From the NCBI RefSeq assembly GCF_020687165.1, contig NZ_JAJEQC010000006.1: a DNA stretch of 64,000 nt; one strand, 5' to 3'. The notes beneath the pieces were generated by a model, which ran no database searches, was not told the DNA's origin, and saw only the letters and a program-made list of their open reading frames with translations. The DNA is from Hominenteromicrobium mulieris (GTDB lineage Bacteria; Bacillota; Clostridia; Oscillospirales; Acutalibacteraceae). The first letter of the stretch is position 1. Every line of letters begins with the position of its first letter. The position numbers and the translations under genes are program-made. Of this stretch, positions 24,873 through 32,961 are shown piece by piece.

Positions 24873-25088
24873 TCAAGAATAAATGTCGGTGTCTATGTGT
24901 GCAAGTTCGTGCTCTGTGCCGAAGATGAACGCGTAAATGTCCTGCTCGGTCTCCTGCATACGGCGGCAGAGCTGCCAAAGCGGCAAAAGACAGTCTCTTT
25001 CGATTTCCGCGTATTTGCGGTCGTCCCAGTCGTCCTTTATGCGCTTAAGCTGCCGCAGGTAAGCCGTGAGCGCGTCCGTGTCCGTCAT
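24873..25088 (-). CDS. Small helical protein, putative partner of the toxin
   Basis: A 71-residue charged helical protein (YLRQLKRIKDDWDDRKYAEI). It overlaps the E1-like gene stop by 4 bp and lies 14 bp before the WXG-like gene. Two small helical proteins followed by an effector and an immunity gene match the order of LXG effector operons, where both small proteins act as targeting chaperones. No family is assigned. Confidence 0.65.
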   Translation of the reverse strand: MTDTDALTAYLRQLKRIKDDWDDRKYAEIERDCLLPLWQLCRRMQETEQDIYAFIFGTEHELAHIDTDIYS

Positions 25089-26476
25089 GCTTCACCCGCC
25101 GGACGAATAGAGCGGCTGATGTACAGCGGGTACGGGAAGATCTTCGCGTTTTCACCGCCAATCTCCGGGCGGTTTGTGTTGCAGATGAGCGTGTACGGCG
25201 TGTAGTCATTCAAAACGCGCGGGGTATAGGCTTCGCTTTCAAGGTTCAAAAGGTCAAGCGCGAATTTCACGCCGACCAGCGTCACAAAGCCGATGTCCGT
25301 AGAGGTGCCTGGCTCAAAATGGAGGCGTTCACGGGCATCTGCTTCGCCAAAATAATCGCCGTGCGTGTCGCGCGCCGGGGCGTCCTTTAAAAGCGCGGAG
25401 AAGGTCTCGCCGTAGGTTTTCATGCCGCGGTTTGGGATGTGGTAGAACACCTCGCCCGCATGGGCGCGCGCCCAGCAGCCTACGGCAATAAACGGCACGC
25501 CGAGTGTGTTGGAGAGCGCATTTGCAAGCGCATTCGCGTTTCTGTCATCTGCCGTCGCAAAGACAATGCCGTTCTTGCCGAGATTTTCAAAGAGAGAAAG
25601 CGGCACGTTTTCCAGCTTGTCGCGGAAAGCCGTCACTTCGGCTGCGGGGTCAATGTTCAGAATATCCTCGCGCAAAAGGTCAGCCTTAAAGCGGCCGAGG
25701 TCGCGCATACCGTGCGTGTGGCGGCAGATGTTGTGCGGCTTTAAAATGTCGTCGTCGATGAGCAGAAATCTGCCCACACCGGCGCGGGCCAGTTCCAAAG
25801 CGGCGCGTGCACCCACAGAGCCGCAGCCGATGATGACGGCGAACTTTTTCAGCATCTCGGCAGATTCAAACAGGCCCGTGTTGCGACTGAAAAGGTCGTG
25901 GATGAGCGTAAAGCTGTCCACCGTCAGCGTGCTTTTCGCTTCGTCGCAACGGTTGAAAAGCCAGCCGCCGTCCTTATAGGTGCCAAAGTAATCGTAGCCC
26001 GTCAGCACCACGTTTTCACGCAAAAGTGCCGTGTATGCAGTACCCGATACGATCAAACCGCGGGTGGTGTGGTCGGGATTTTTGAACGTATCGGCATAGG
26101 TCTCATCGGTAGCCAAAAGGTAGTAGTAGCCGGTGTCTGCGCTGCCCGCGCCGGTCACTTCACCCACATAATCATTGCCGGGCAAAGCCGTGTCGGAAAG
26201 TCCCAGCACGCCCACGTGCTCCTTTGCCGTATCCGTCTGCTCCTCGCGCAGGCTCTCGCCGAGCTGCACGGTGCCGTACGTGCGCGGGTCAAACGCGTTT
26301 AGCAAACGAAACGCCTCGTCAAAGTCGCCGGACTGTAAGTCAACGTCCTCTTTTTCCGTATTTTCCGGCAGGCGCTCGGAAAGTGCGTTTAAAAGTGACA
26401 CGGTTCTGTCGTGTTCGGATAGATCAGCCGGAATTTGTCTGATAAGCTCACGGCGTGTGATGATGATTTTTTCCAC
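25085..26476 (-). CDS. E1/ThiF-like adenylyltransferase
   Basis: A 463-residue protein with an E1/ThiF/MoeB Rossmann domain: GCGSVG at 217-222, FLLIDDDILKPHNICRH (acidic strand and Arg/Asn ATP site) and VFATADDRNAN. Cys334 in VGCWAR is a candidate thioester cysteine. The N-terminal 200 residues are unassigned and may recognise a partner. E1 enzymes adenylate the C-terminus of a ubiquitin-like protein. The start is GTG at 26476 behind GGAGG. It lies 2 bp from the JAMM gene and is followed by effector genes. Confidence 0.85.
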   Translation of the reverse strand: MEKIIITRRELIRQIPADLSEHDRTVSLLNALSERLPENTEKEDVDLQSGDFDEAFRLLNAFDPRTYGTVQLGESLREEQTDTAKEHVGVLGLSDTALPGNDYVGEVTGAGSADTGYYYLLATDETYADTFKNPDHTTRGLIVSGTAYTALLRENVVLTGYDYFGTYKDGGWLFNRCDEAKSTLTVDSFTLIHDLFSRNTGLFESAEMLKKFAVIIGCGSVGARAALELARAGVGRFLLIDDDILKPHNICRHTHGMRDLGRFKADLLREDILNIDPAAEVTAFRDKLENVPLSLFENLGKNGIVFATADDRNANALANALSNTLGVPFIAVGCWARAHAGEVFYHIPNRGMKTYGETFSALLKDAPARDTHGDYFGEADARERLHFEPGTSTDIGFVTLVGVKFALDLLNLESEAYTPRVLNDYTPYTLICNTNRPEIGGENAKIFPYPLYISRSIRPAGEA

Positions 26477-26478
26477 AG

Positions 26479-27156
26479 TTAAGCCTCCTCGGGGTCAAAA
26501 ATTTCAGCTTGCAGGCGGTCTTTGTTCTTTAAAAGCGCCTCAGATGTTGTCAGCTCCAAAAAGCCGGTACCCGCAAAGTATTTGTCGCCGACCATGACCG
26601 GCACGGTGCGATATTCGCCGTTTTTACTGAGGTAATAGCATGTCAGACGCGCAGTGGGGTCGAGATTGACGAGCATCGAAACCGCACCGTTTCCGATGAC
26701 CTCGGCAAAGCTGTGATTTGTGCGGTCGTCGTCGCTTGAAAACGTGTCGAGCGAGCCGGGGTGGCGGTGCCAAAGCCCCAAAAGGCACAGCCCGTGCTGA
26801 TATAAGCGCGAAAGCACCGGGTAAATGTGGTTGTGGTAGTTATTGTCCATCTCGTGGTGGGCGCGCGTGTGCAGCGTGTAAACGCCGGGGTCACTCGCTT
26901 CCGCCACATACCACACGGCATTTTTCACGTTGCCGAAGAAAATGCCGCCCGTCTCCAACGGGTCGCGGGAATACACCTCGCTCAGAACAGAGAGATACGC
27001 GCGGTTTGAAAGCACTACGCCGCGGCAGTCGGCAGCTTTGTCGGATTCAAACGGGTGGTCGGCGCGCTTTAACGCCTTGCGCTGCGCCTTCAAAAGCTTT
27101 TTGCGTTTCTTGTTTTTCTTGCCGGAAAGCACCGGCGGGGTCGAAAAGAGTTTCAT
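26479..27156 (-). CDS. JAMM/MPN+ metalloprotease
   Basis: A 225-residue protein with the complete JAMM zinc site: Glu68 in LETGGIFFG, His130 and His132 in LWHRHPGS, and Ser140/Asp143 in FSSDDD. Bacterial JAMM proteins remove or process ubiquitin-like proteins. A strongly basic N-terminus (KKNKKRKKLLKAQRKALK) precedes the domain. The start at 27156 follows ACGGAGG. It is located between the E2-like and E1-like genes, the usual combination of prokaryotic ubiquitin-like systems. Confidence 0.88.
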   Translation of the reverse strand: MKLFSTPPVLSGKKNKKRKKLLKAQRKALKRADHPFESDKAADCRGVVLSNRAYLSVLSEVYSRDPLETGGIFFGNVKNAVWYVAEASDPGVYTLHTRAHHEMDNNYHNHIYPVLSRLYQHGLCLLGLWHRHPGSLDTFSSDDDRTNHSFAEVIGNGAVSMLVNLDPTARLTCYYLSKNGEYRTVPVMVGDKYFAGTGFLELTTSEALLKNKDRLQAEIFDPEEA

Positions 27157-27169
27157 AAAAAAACCTCCG

Positions 27170-28339
27170 TTAAATCTTCCCATGCGCCTGAAAATCCTTC
27201 CATGCTTCCGGCTTGCGGATGGCAAGCTCAAACACCATCAGCCAGCGGTAGGCAAAGCGGAAGGAGGTCACGGCGCTTGTGGTGCAGGTGTCCTCCGCAT
27301 GTACATCCGCCACGTCGCTGGAGCAAATATAGCGCTCGCCGCGGTTGTCCGTCAGCGTGTGCGGGATGAGTTTTTTGCCGTCCGCATCCAGCGGAATGTG
27401 CGGCAGCATGTTGACGATTTTCTGCAATTCGCCGAGCGTCGGCGAAACAAGATACGGCTTCACGGAGGAAGAATAGCGCACCTTCGGGTGGTCGGGGTCG
27501 TAGACAAGCTTCATTGTGTATGTCATGGTGTTAAAGCCGCGGCCGAGGTTCGGGCGGGTCTTCACAAGCCAGTACATGCGGCCGTCTGACATAAAATGCG
27601 GCTGCATGTTCGGGTCGTTGAATTCCTTGCGCATGGCGGCGACCTCTGCGTTATAAAGCGCCTTGTTCGTCTTGTACCACTGCTGCACGGGCGCGGAAAC
27701 GATCGTCTTCGGAATAATGGATTTCTTTCCGTCGGTCTTCTCCGGCGTTTCTGCCTTTTCCTCGGGCTGTTCTTCCGGAAGCGGCTCAGGCTCCTTGTGC
27801 AGCTGCTCGATAAGGTCACCCACGGTGTCCTTTTCGGGCGCGGAGACCACCGTGTGCGGAATGATCTCCTTTTTCGTCTTCACCGGCGCTTTCGGTTCGC
27901 TGCCCGGCGCGGGCTTTGCGCGCTTTTTCGGGGCAGAGGCGGGGCTCAGCGTGCCGTCCGGGTTCATCTGCAGGTCTTCGCCGCTTGTCAGCAGGTCATA
28001 AACGCGGTCAAGCTCGCTTTTCGCAGCGGAAACGACCGTCTTCGGGATGATGGATTTTTTGCCCTCGGTCTTTTCCGGCTGTTCTGTTTTTTCCTCGGGC
28101 TTCTCTTCCGGAATCGCCTCAGGTTCCTTGTGCAGTTGCTCGATGAGGTCGCCCACGGTGTCCTTTTCGGGCGCAGAGACCACCGTCTTCGGGATAATAG
28201 ATTTCTTGCCGCTGTCCTTCATTTCCGGCTTCGGTTCTGCCGTGCCGGGGATCTCGCTCTCGCGGCGGATCTGGTTCACAAGGTCGCCTACGGTGTCTTC
28301 GGGTGCGGAAAAATACACGTGCGGGATAAAAGTTTTCAT
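27170..28339 (-). CDS. E2-like protein with repeated N-terminal linear motifs
   Basis: A 389-residue protein. Residues about 253-389 look like a divergent UBC/E2 domain: the strand set MYWLVKTRPN and MKLVYDPDHPKVRYSS, then HTLTDNRGERYICSS with candidate catalytic Cys339, and a C-terminal RWLMVFELAIRKPEAW helix. Residues 1-220 carry the motif I-I-P-[KH]-T-[VI]-V-S-A-P five times (about 5, 48, 97, 159, 208), three followed by a KDTVGDLIEQLHKEP helix and acidic Pro/Glu linkers. A related LIPHTL recurs at 324. It is the first gene of the operon and has an AAGGAG SD. E2 assignment is by pattern, not by search. Confidence 0.6.
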   Translation of the reverse strand: MKTFIPHVYFSAPEDTVGDLVNQIRRESEIPGTAEPKPEMKDSGKKSIIPKTVVSAPEKDTVGDLIEQLHKEPEAIPEEKPEEKTEQPEKTEGKKSIIPKTVVSAAKSELDRVYDLLTSGEDLQMNPDGTLSPASAPKKRAKPAPGSEPKAPVKTKKEIIPHTVVSAPEKDTVGDLIEQLHKEPEPLPEEQPEEKAETPEKTDGKKSIIPKTIVSAPVQQWYKTNKALYNAEVAAMRKEFNDPNMQPHFMSDGRMYWLVKTRPNLGRGFNTMTYTMKLVYDPDHPKVRYSSSVKPYLVSPTLGELQKIVNMLPHIPLDADGKKLIPHTLTDNRGERYICSSDVADVHAEDTCTTSAVTSFRFAYRWLMVFELAIRKPEAWKDFQAHGKI

Positions 28340-28446
28340 AAAAAAAGCTCCTTCAAAGTTCGTTTAGGCTTGCCGTTTTCGGCTTCCACCTGATCTACGA
28401 ACCGTGAGGAGCGTTTTTTATAGTCAAAATTAAATTTTCAAGTTTT
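28340..28446 (-). promoter_or_regulatory. Probable promoter region of the E2/JAMM/E1 operon
   Basis: 107 bp upstream of the first operon gene. It is AT-rich near the DUF1643 stop (TATAAA near 28420 on the minus strand) and has a small GCCGAAAACGGC hairpin nearer the start. No convincing -35 at 17 bp is visible, so the promoter is only inferred from position. Confidence 0.35.
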
Positions 28447-29058
28447 TTAAAGCGCCTTCAAATATGCCGCCATGTCAAAGTCCTCCAATTTCGAGTCCTT
28501 TCGCAGATACAGCGGGTGGTGCGGGTGTCCCTTTTTAGAGGGCTTGCCTGCCTGATACCACTTTGCATGGAATGCGTCGCCGATGGCCGTCATGTCCGCA
28601 AGGCAGGTTTTGAGATAATCGCGCTTTTCCACAATCGTGCCCCATGCCGCCCAAATGCCGGGCTCTTCGCCGCTGCGCGAAAGTACCCAGCGGAACGCGT
28701 TCATGTTTTCCTCGTGCAGCGCACGGTTAAACGCCTTATCCATGTGGTCGGGGTTCGTCGCACGCTGCGCGTAGACATTGAACATGATAAACGAGTCAAA
28801 CCCGTTAAAAAGCGCAATGCGCTCTACGGATTTCAGTGTGTTGTCGAGGTTATCCGGCTCCGCCGTCGAGGGGTTGATGCCGATGGTAATGAGCGGCTTT
28901 TTGCCGGCGGTACCCAGTATGTAACGGTATTCGGAGTAAAAATCCGGGATATAAAGCCATTTTTCGCGGTCGTAAACGGCGCTTTCTTCGCGGTGCTTCT
29001 GCGCTTCTTCAAATGTCAGAATTTCGGTGTGCTGCGTGTCGCTTTTCGGAATGTGCAT
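28447..29058 (-). CDS. DUF1643 family protein
   Basis: A 203-residue cytoplasmic protein of the DUF1643 type: ITIGINPSTAEPDNLDNTL, then FIMFNVYAQRATNP and GIWAAWGTIVEKRDYL, and a C-terminal GHPHHPLYLRKDSKL. The molecular function of the family is not established. The start at 29058 follows AAGGAG; the longer frame reaches into the MATE gene end. It is not obviously linked to either neighbour. Confidence 0.8.
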   Translation of the reverse strand: MHIPKSDTQHTEILTFEEAQKHREESAVYDREKWLYIPDFYSEYRYILGTAGKKPLITIGINPSTAEPDNLDNTLKSVERIALFNGFDSFIMFNVYAQRATNPDHMDKAFNRALHEENMNAFRWVLSRSGEEPGIWAAWGTIVEKRDYLKTCLADMTAIGDAFHAKWYQAGKPSKKGHPHHPLYLRKDSKLEDFDMAAYLKAL

Positions 29059-29110
29059 GTCGGTCTCCTTTTGTCCCAAATTGTCGTCTTTTAAAAGATT
29101 ATACCGCGTT

Positions 29111-30403
29111 TTATACCGCCTGCAAAGCTGTTTTTTCGCTTTTCTTTTCGCGGTATAAAAGATAAAGCCCGCAAAGCAGAGAAAGCACCTCCGCCGTCGG
29201 CACGGCAAGCCACAAGCCCGTCAGCCCGAATATATTTGCAAGCACCACCGCACACGGCACAACTAAGATCACGCCGCGCAAAAGAGATAAAACAGCCGCG
29301 TCCCGGCTGCGCTCCGCCGCCGCAAACCGCGCGATAAGCAGCAGATTCACGCCGCTCACAAGATAGTTTAAGAAGTACAACATCAGGCCCGGCACGGCAA
29401 GCGCCGTCAGCTCCGCGCTACCCTTGCTGAATACCGCCGTCACCTGCTGCGGAAAGAGCAAAGCGCCCACGGTAAACAGCGCGCCCAGTAAAACCGCCGT
29501 CACAACGCCGCGCCGCGTCTGCTTTGTAAGCGTTCTGCGGTCATGTTCCGCAAACGCAATGCTGATCAGCGGCTGCACGCCTTGCGCCGCGCCGGTCAAC
29601 ACCGCCGTTGCCACAAGCGCCACGTTTGCAATGATGCCGTAAGCCGCAACACCCGTGCTGCCCGCAAGTGATAATAGCAGATAGTTAAATATTAAAATAA
29701 CGACCGTCGAAGAAAACTCTCCGATGAACGCGGAAAAACCCGCCGCAGAAATTTTCGGAATTTCCTCAAAAATGCGGTGCTTCCCGATGTGATACCCGCG
29801 CTTTCGCGTCAGGCAGATCGCTACGCCGAAAATCGGTGACATGCCGGTCGCAAGCACCGCACCCAGCATACCGGCGTTCAAGACGCACACCATGTACCAA
29901 TCCATCATAATATTCGCAAAAGAGCCCGTCAGCATCGCCGCCATCGCGCGCCCGGGCGCATCGTCGTTGCGCGTGAACGTCGTTAAGATGTTATTCAAAA
30001 TAAAAAACGGCGAAAACAGGCAGCAAACCTTCAAATAGACGGTTGTCGGCTGTAAAACCGTGCCGGAAGCGCCAAGCAATCTTGCCAGATGCTCCGCCCC
30101 GAACACGCCGCACAGCACATAAATGAACGACAAAACAGCGCCCATCAGTAAGCTTGCCGTAAATACGCTGTCTGCGTTTTCGTCGCCGCGCGTGTGCCGC
30201 AGCGTGTACCGCACACCGCCGCCAATGCCGATGAGCAGCCCCGTGCCGTTGATGATACCGTAGATCGGCAGCGCGAGGTTTAAAGACGCCAACCCGTCCG
30301 CACCGATGTAATTTGCAATGAAAAATGTGTCCGCCAAAATGTAGACGGAAAGCCCCAGCATGCCCAAAACGCTCTGGGAAACAAAACGAAGATATTTGCG
30401 CAT
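29111..30403 (-). CDS. MATE-family efflux transporter
   Basis: A 430-residue, 12-helix MATE/NorM-type exporter (LSVYILADTFFIANYIGADGLA at the N-terminus is the family hallmark). It probably exports a cationic or metabolite compound in exchange for Na+ or H+. The start at 30403 follows GGAGGGAC. A strong terminator hairpin sits only 18 bp before the start codon on the same strand, so expression is probably controlled by attenuation. Confidence 0.93.
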   Translation of the reverse strand: MRKYLRFVSQSVLGMLGLSVYILADTFFIANYIGADGLASLNLALPIYGIINGTGLLIGIGGGVRYTLRHTRGDENADSVFTASLLMGAVLSFIYVLCGVFGAEHLARLLGASGTVLQPTTVYLKVCCLFSPFFILNNILTTFTRNDDAPGRAMAAMLTGSFANIMMDWYMVCVLNAGMLGAVLATGMSPIFGVAICLTRKRGYHIGKHRIFEEIPKISAAGFSAFIGEFSSTVVILIFNYLLLSLAGSTGVAAYGIIANVALVATAVLTGAAQGVQPLISIAFAEHDRRTLTKQTRRGVVTAVLLGALFTVGALLFPQQVTAVFSKGSAELTALAVPGLMLYFLNYLVSGVNLLLIARFAAAERSRDAAVLSLLRGVILVVPCAVVLANIFGLTGLWLAVPTAEVLSLLCGLYLLYREKKSEKTALQAV

Positions 30404-30512
30404 AGTCCCTCCAAAACAAAACGTGCCCGCAGAAAACCTGCTGAGCACTTTAAAAGCGCAGACCTATCGGTTTTCTGTGGGCACGTTCTTCCGCCTACCC
30501 GGTGGCAGACGG
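30404..30512 (-). promoter_or_regulatory. Candidate riboswitch or attenuator upstream of MATE
   Basis: On the minus strand a first stem CCGTCTGCC/GGTAGGCGG closes a 4-nt loop (30491-30512). It is followed by a long terminator hairpin at 30422-30485 (16 bp with one mismatch, CGTGCCC.CAGAAAAC arms) with TTTTGTTTT directly after it, then the SD. An aptamer-like stem, terminator and SD within about 110 nt is the usual riboswitch plan. I do not recognise the family. Confidence 0.55.
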
Positions 30513-30624
30513 CGTGTTCCTGTTGATTTCTAAGGTACTATACCACATTTTCGTTTGCATTGCAAGTTTTTCATTTTGTTTTCCACACAGGTGTGCTATA
30601 CTGTGGATAAAAGGGGGCTTTAAT

Positions 30625-31530
30625 TTGAAAACCGACCGCCTCATCGGCATCATTACGACCATTCAGCAAAAAGGCACTGTTACCGCGCCGTATCTCGCGG
30701 AAAAATTCGGCGTGTCGCGCCGCACCATCAACCGTGATATCGAAGACATCTGCAAAGCCGGCATCCCGCTCCTTACCAAACAGGGCGCGGGCGGCGGTAT
30801 TTCCATCATGGAAGGCTTTTCGCTCGATGCCGCCGTGCTCACGCGGCAGGAGCTTTCCGCCGTCCTCACAGGGCTGCGCTCGCTCGACAGCGTTTCCAAA
30901 GCCCCTGCATCCGACCTGCTCGCCGCAAAGCTCGGCGCAGATACCGATATACCGCGGGACATGGAGATCGATCTCGCGTCGTTCTACAAAAACGACTTGG
31001 CGGAGAAGATCGAGACGATCCGCCGCGCCGTAAAAGAGACGCGCCGCATCGTGTTTCACTATTATTACGCCAAAGGGGAGGCGGATAAGCTTGTCGAGCC
31101 CTATCGCGTCGTGTTCCGCTGGGGGGACTGGTACGTTTTCGGCTTTTGCCCCGCACGCGAGGATTTCCGCCTCTATAAGCTCCGCCGCCTGTGGAATTTA
31201 AACGTGACCGATGAATTTTTCACCCCGCGTGAAGTCCCGCCTGAAAAAGAGCCGAACCGCAGCCGCACCGAAAGCATGACGGATGATTACATTGTCACGG
31301 CCGTTTACGAGCCCGCCGTAAAATACCGCCTTGTGGAAGAATACGGCCCCGCGTCGTTCATCACGCGGGAAGACGGCAAGCTCTACACCGAATGGGGATT
31401 TTCTACCCCGGAGGACGCCCTGCGTTGGCTTTTGAGCTTCGGCGTCGACGTGCAGGTGACAGCCCCGCCCGAAATGGTAAAGAAAATGCGTTCTGCGATC
31501 AAAAAAATGAAAAAGCGCTATAAAACATGA
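30625..31530 (+). CDS. HTH-WYL domain transcriptional regulator
   Basis: A 301-residue regulator. N-terminal HTH_11/DeoR-type winged helix (LAEKFGVSRRTINRDIEDI), then a WYL domain (about residues 130-220) with WGDWYVFGFCPAREDFRLYKL, which binds a ligand, often a nucleic acid or nucleotide. The start is TTG at 30625 behind AAGGGGG; upstream in-frame codons run into the MATE leader on the other strand. It is divergent from MATE and may regulate it. Confidence 0.9.
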   Translation: MKTDRLIGIITTIQQKGTVTAPYLAEKFGVSRRTINRDIEDICKAGIPLLTKQGAGGGISIMEGFSLDAAVLTRQELSAVLTGLRSLDSVSKAPASDLLAAKLGADTDIPRDMEIDLASFYKNDLAEKIETIRRAVKETRRIVFHYYYAKGEADKLVEPYRVVFRWGDWYVFGFCPAREDFRLYKLRRLWNLNVTDEFFTPREVPPEKEPNRSRTESMTDDYIVTAVYEPAVKYRLVEEYGPASFITREDGKLYTEWGFSTPEDALRWLLSFGVDVQVTAPPEMVKKMRSAIKKMKKRYKT

Positions 31531-31590
31531 CACCCCGCTGTCATATTCTGTGTGTTACGATCTGAATATCATAATTTAGGAGGAACACAC

Positions 31591-31872
31591 ATGATCGATT
31601 CAAGATGCGGACTGCATTGCACGACCTGTACGTATAAAGAGCCCTGCGGGTGCGGCGGCTGTATAGAGACAAACGGACACCCGTTCCACGGAGCCTGCCC
31701 TGTGGCGCAGTGCTGTCAGGAAAAAGGCTTTTACCACTGCGGAGAATGTCCGGAACTGCCCTGTGAGTTGTTATGGAGCTATACATGCGATCCCGAGCAG
31801 GGCGATACGCCGCACGGCGCACGCGTGGAACAGTGCCGAATATGGCGCGCGGAAACGAAAGGAAAACCGTAA
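31591..31872 (+). CDS. DUF3795 cysteine-rich protein
   Basis: A 93-residue protein with many paired cysteines (CGLHCTTCTYKEPCGCGGC, CPVAQCC, CGECPELPCELL), characteristic of DUF3795. It probably binds zinc or an Fe-S cluster; function unknown. The start follows AGGAGG. The stop overlaps the next ATG by 1 bp. Confidence 0.85.
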   Translation: MIDSRCGLHCTTCTYKEPCGCGGCIETNGHPFHGACPVAQCCQEKGFYHCGECPELPCELLWSYTCDPEQGDTPHGARVEQCRIWRAETKGKP

Positions 31873-32921
31873 TGTACGATGAAAAAATACGCGCCCTGCG
31901 CATGGAGCGCCAGCATCTCCTCACCCCGGCGAATGAAACCGAATACGACGCGTTGTACCGCGATCTTCAGCCCGGGCAGAACGTCTACTGGAACGGCTTT
32001 GGGCAACCGCCCACGCTTTCGTTCCGCGCGGATTTCGACGACCTCGTCTATAATAAAAGCCGCCAGTTCCGCCGTGAACTCATCAAAGGGCGCTTTGCGG
32101 GCGGCAACCTCGGTTGGATCTTGCCCGAAGACCTCGAGCTTTTCGCAGCGCTGTACCGCAAGCCGCTCAAAAACGCGACGATGACGCAGCAAATGCTGTT
32201 AGAGCGCATCGAAATGTCCGGCCCGTACACCATCGGGCAGCTGAAAGAGGAAAGCGGCCTGCTCGTCAAGGAGATCACGCCCGCCCTGCACCGCTTGCAG
32301 GAGGCATTTCTCATCTACGAAGACCAGTACGACGGCGAGTGGGATCGCGGCTGGTATCGCTTCGGCGAATTTTTTTCCGATTTTAGCCTCGACCGCTATA
32401 CCAAAACGGAAGCCCTCAAAATCGTCCTCCGCCGTTTTGCGCACCGCTTTGTGTGGTTCACGCCCGCCATGGCGAAATCGTTTTACAAATTGCCCGAAAA
32501 AGAGATCAAGCTCGCGATAGCCGGGCTCGTGTCCGAAGACGTTTTGGTTGAGTCCGACGGTGGATATCTCCTAAAAGAAGACGCAGAAACGCTCAAAACC
32601 TACACCGCGCCCGAATTTCACAGCGTCTATGCGCTCCACCGCAATGACCCGCTCTATAAAGCGTTCGAGCCGGCGTTAAAATCGCTTGCAAAATCCCTCA
32701 CAGAGGGTTTGCCGTATGACTGTGACTCACTGCAATATCTTCTCATCGACGGCGTGTTCCACGGCGCGGTCGTCGGCCACTTCCGCAACGGCCCGTACGA
32801 TTTAAACGACGTGCGCATAGATGACGCAAGCCTTTTATCACGGAAAGAGGAGATCATCGCCGCCGTGCAAACCGTAAATTTCGGTGCGCTGCCGCAAAGA
32901 TTTATGGGGGAGAAGCCGTAA
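31872..32921 (+). CDS. Winged-helix protein, AlkZ/YcaQ-like (HTH_42)
   Basis: A 349-residue protein with repeated winged-helix segments (SGPYTIGQLKEESGLLVKEIT, LRRFAHRFVWFTPAMAKSF, LAIAGLVSEDVLVES). The last pattern, a helix followed by a line such as L.GLV..D.L..., is typical of the AlkZ/YcaQ family of alkylation or interstrand-crosslink DNA glycosylases. The start at 31872 overlaps the preceding stop; translation is coupled. I could not verify the catalytic Q-x-Q motif, so glycosylase activity is uncertain. Confidence 0.6.
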   Translation: MYDEKIRALRMERQHLLTPANETEYDALYRDLQPGQNVYWNGFGQPPTLSFRADFDDLVYNKSRQFRRELIKGRFAGGNLGWILPEDLELFAALYRKPLKNATMTQQMLLERIEMSGPYTIGQLKEESGLLVKEITPALHRLQEAFLIYEDQYDGEWDRGWYRFGEFFSDFSLDRYTKTEALKIVLRRFAHRFVWFTPAMAKSFYKLPEKEIKLAIAGLVSEDVLVESDGGYLLKEDAETLKTYTAPEFHSVYALHRNDPLYKAFEPALKSLAKSLTEGLPYDCDSLQYLLIDGVFHGAVVGHFRNGPYDLNDVRIDDASLLSRKEEIIAAVQTVNFGALPQRFMGEKP

Positions 32922-32961
32922 AATCCGTCGGCCTCGTTCGTAGTCAAGCCGAGGTGATTTT

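Noticed and set aside
24589..26476. A ubiquitin-like protein inside the E1/E2/JAMM operon
   Set aside because: Both small proteins look all-helical and lack a C-terminal Gly-Gly, so I did not call a ubiquitin-like modifier.
27596..28393. Plus-strand open frames opposite the E2-like gene
   Set aside because: Low-complexity Leu/Arg/Phe translation of the repetitive antisense strand.
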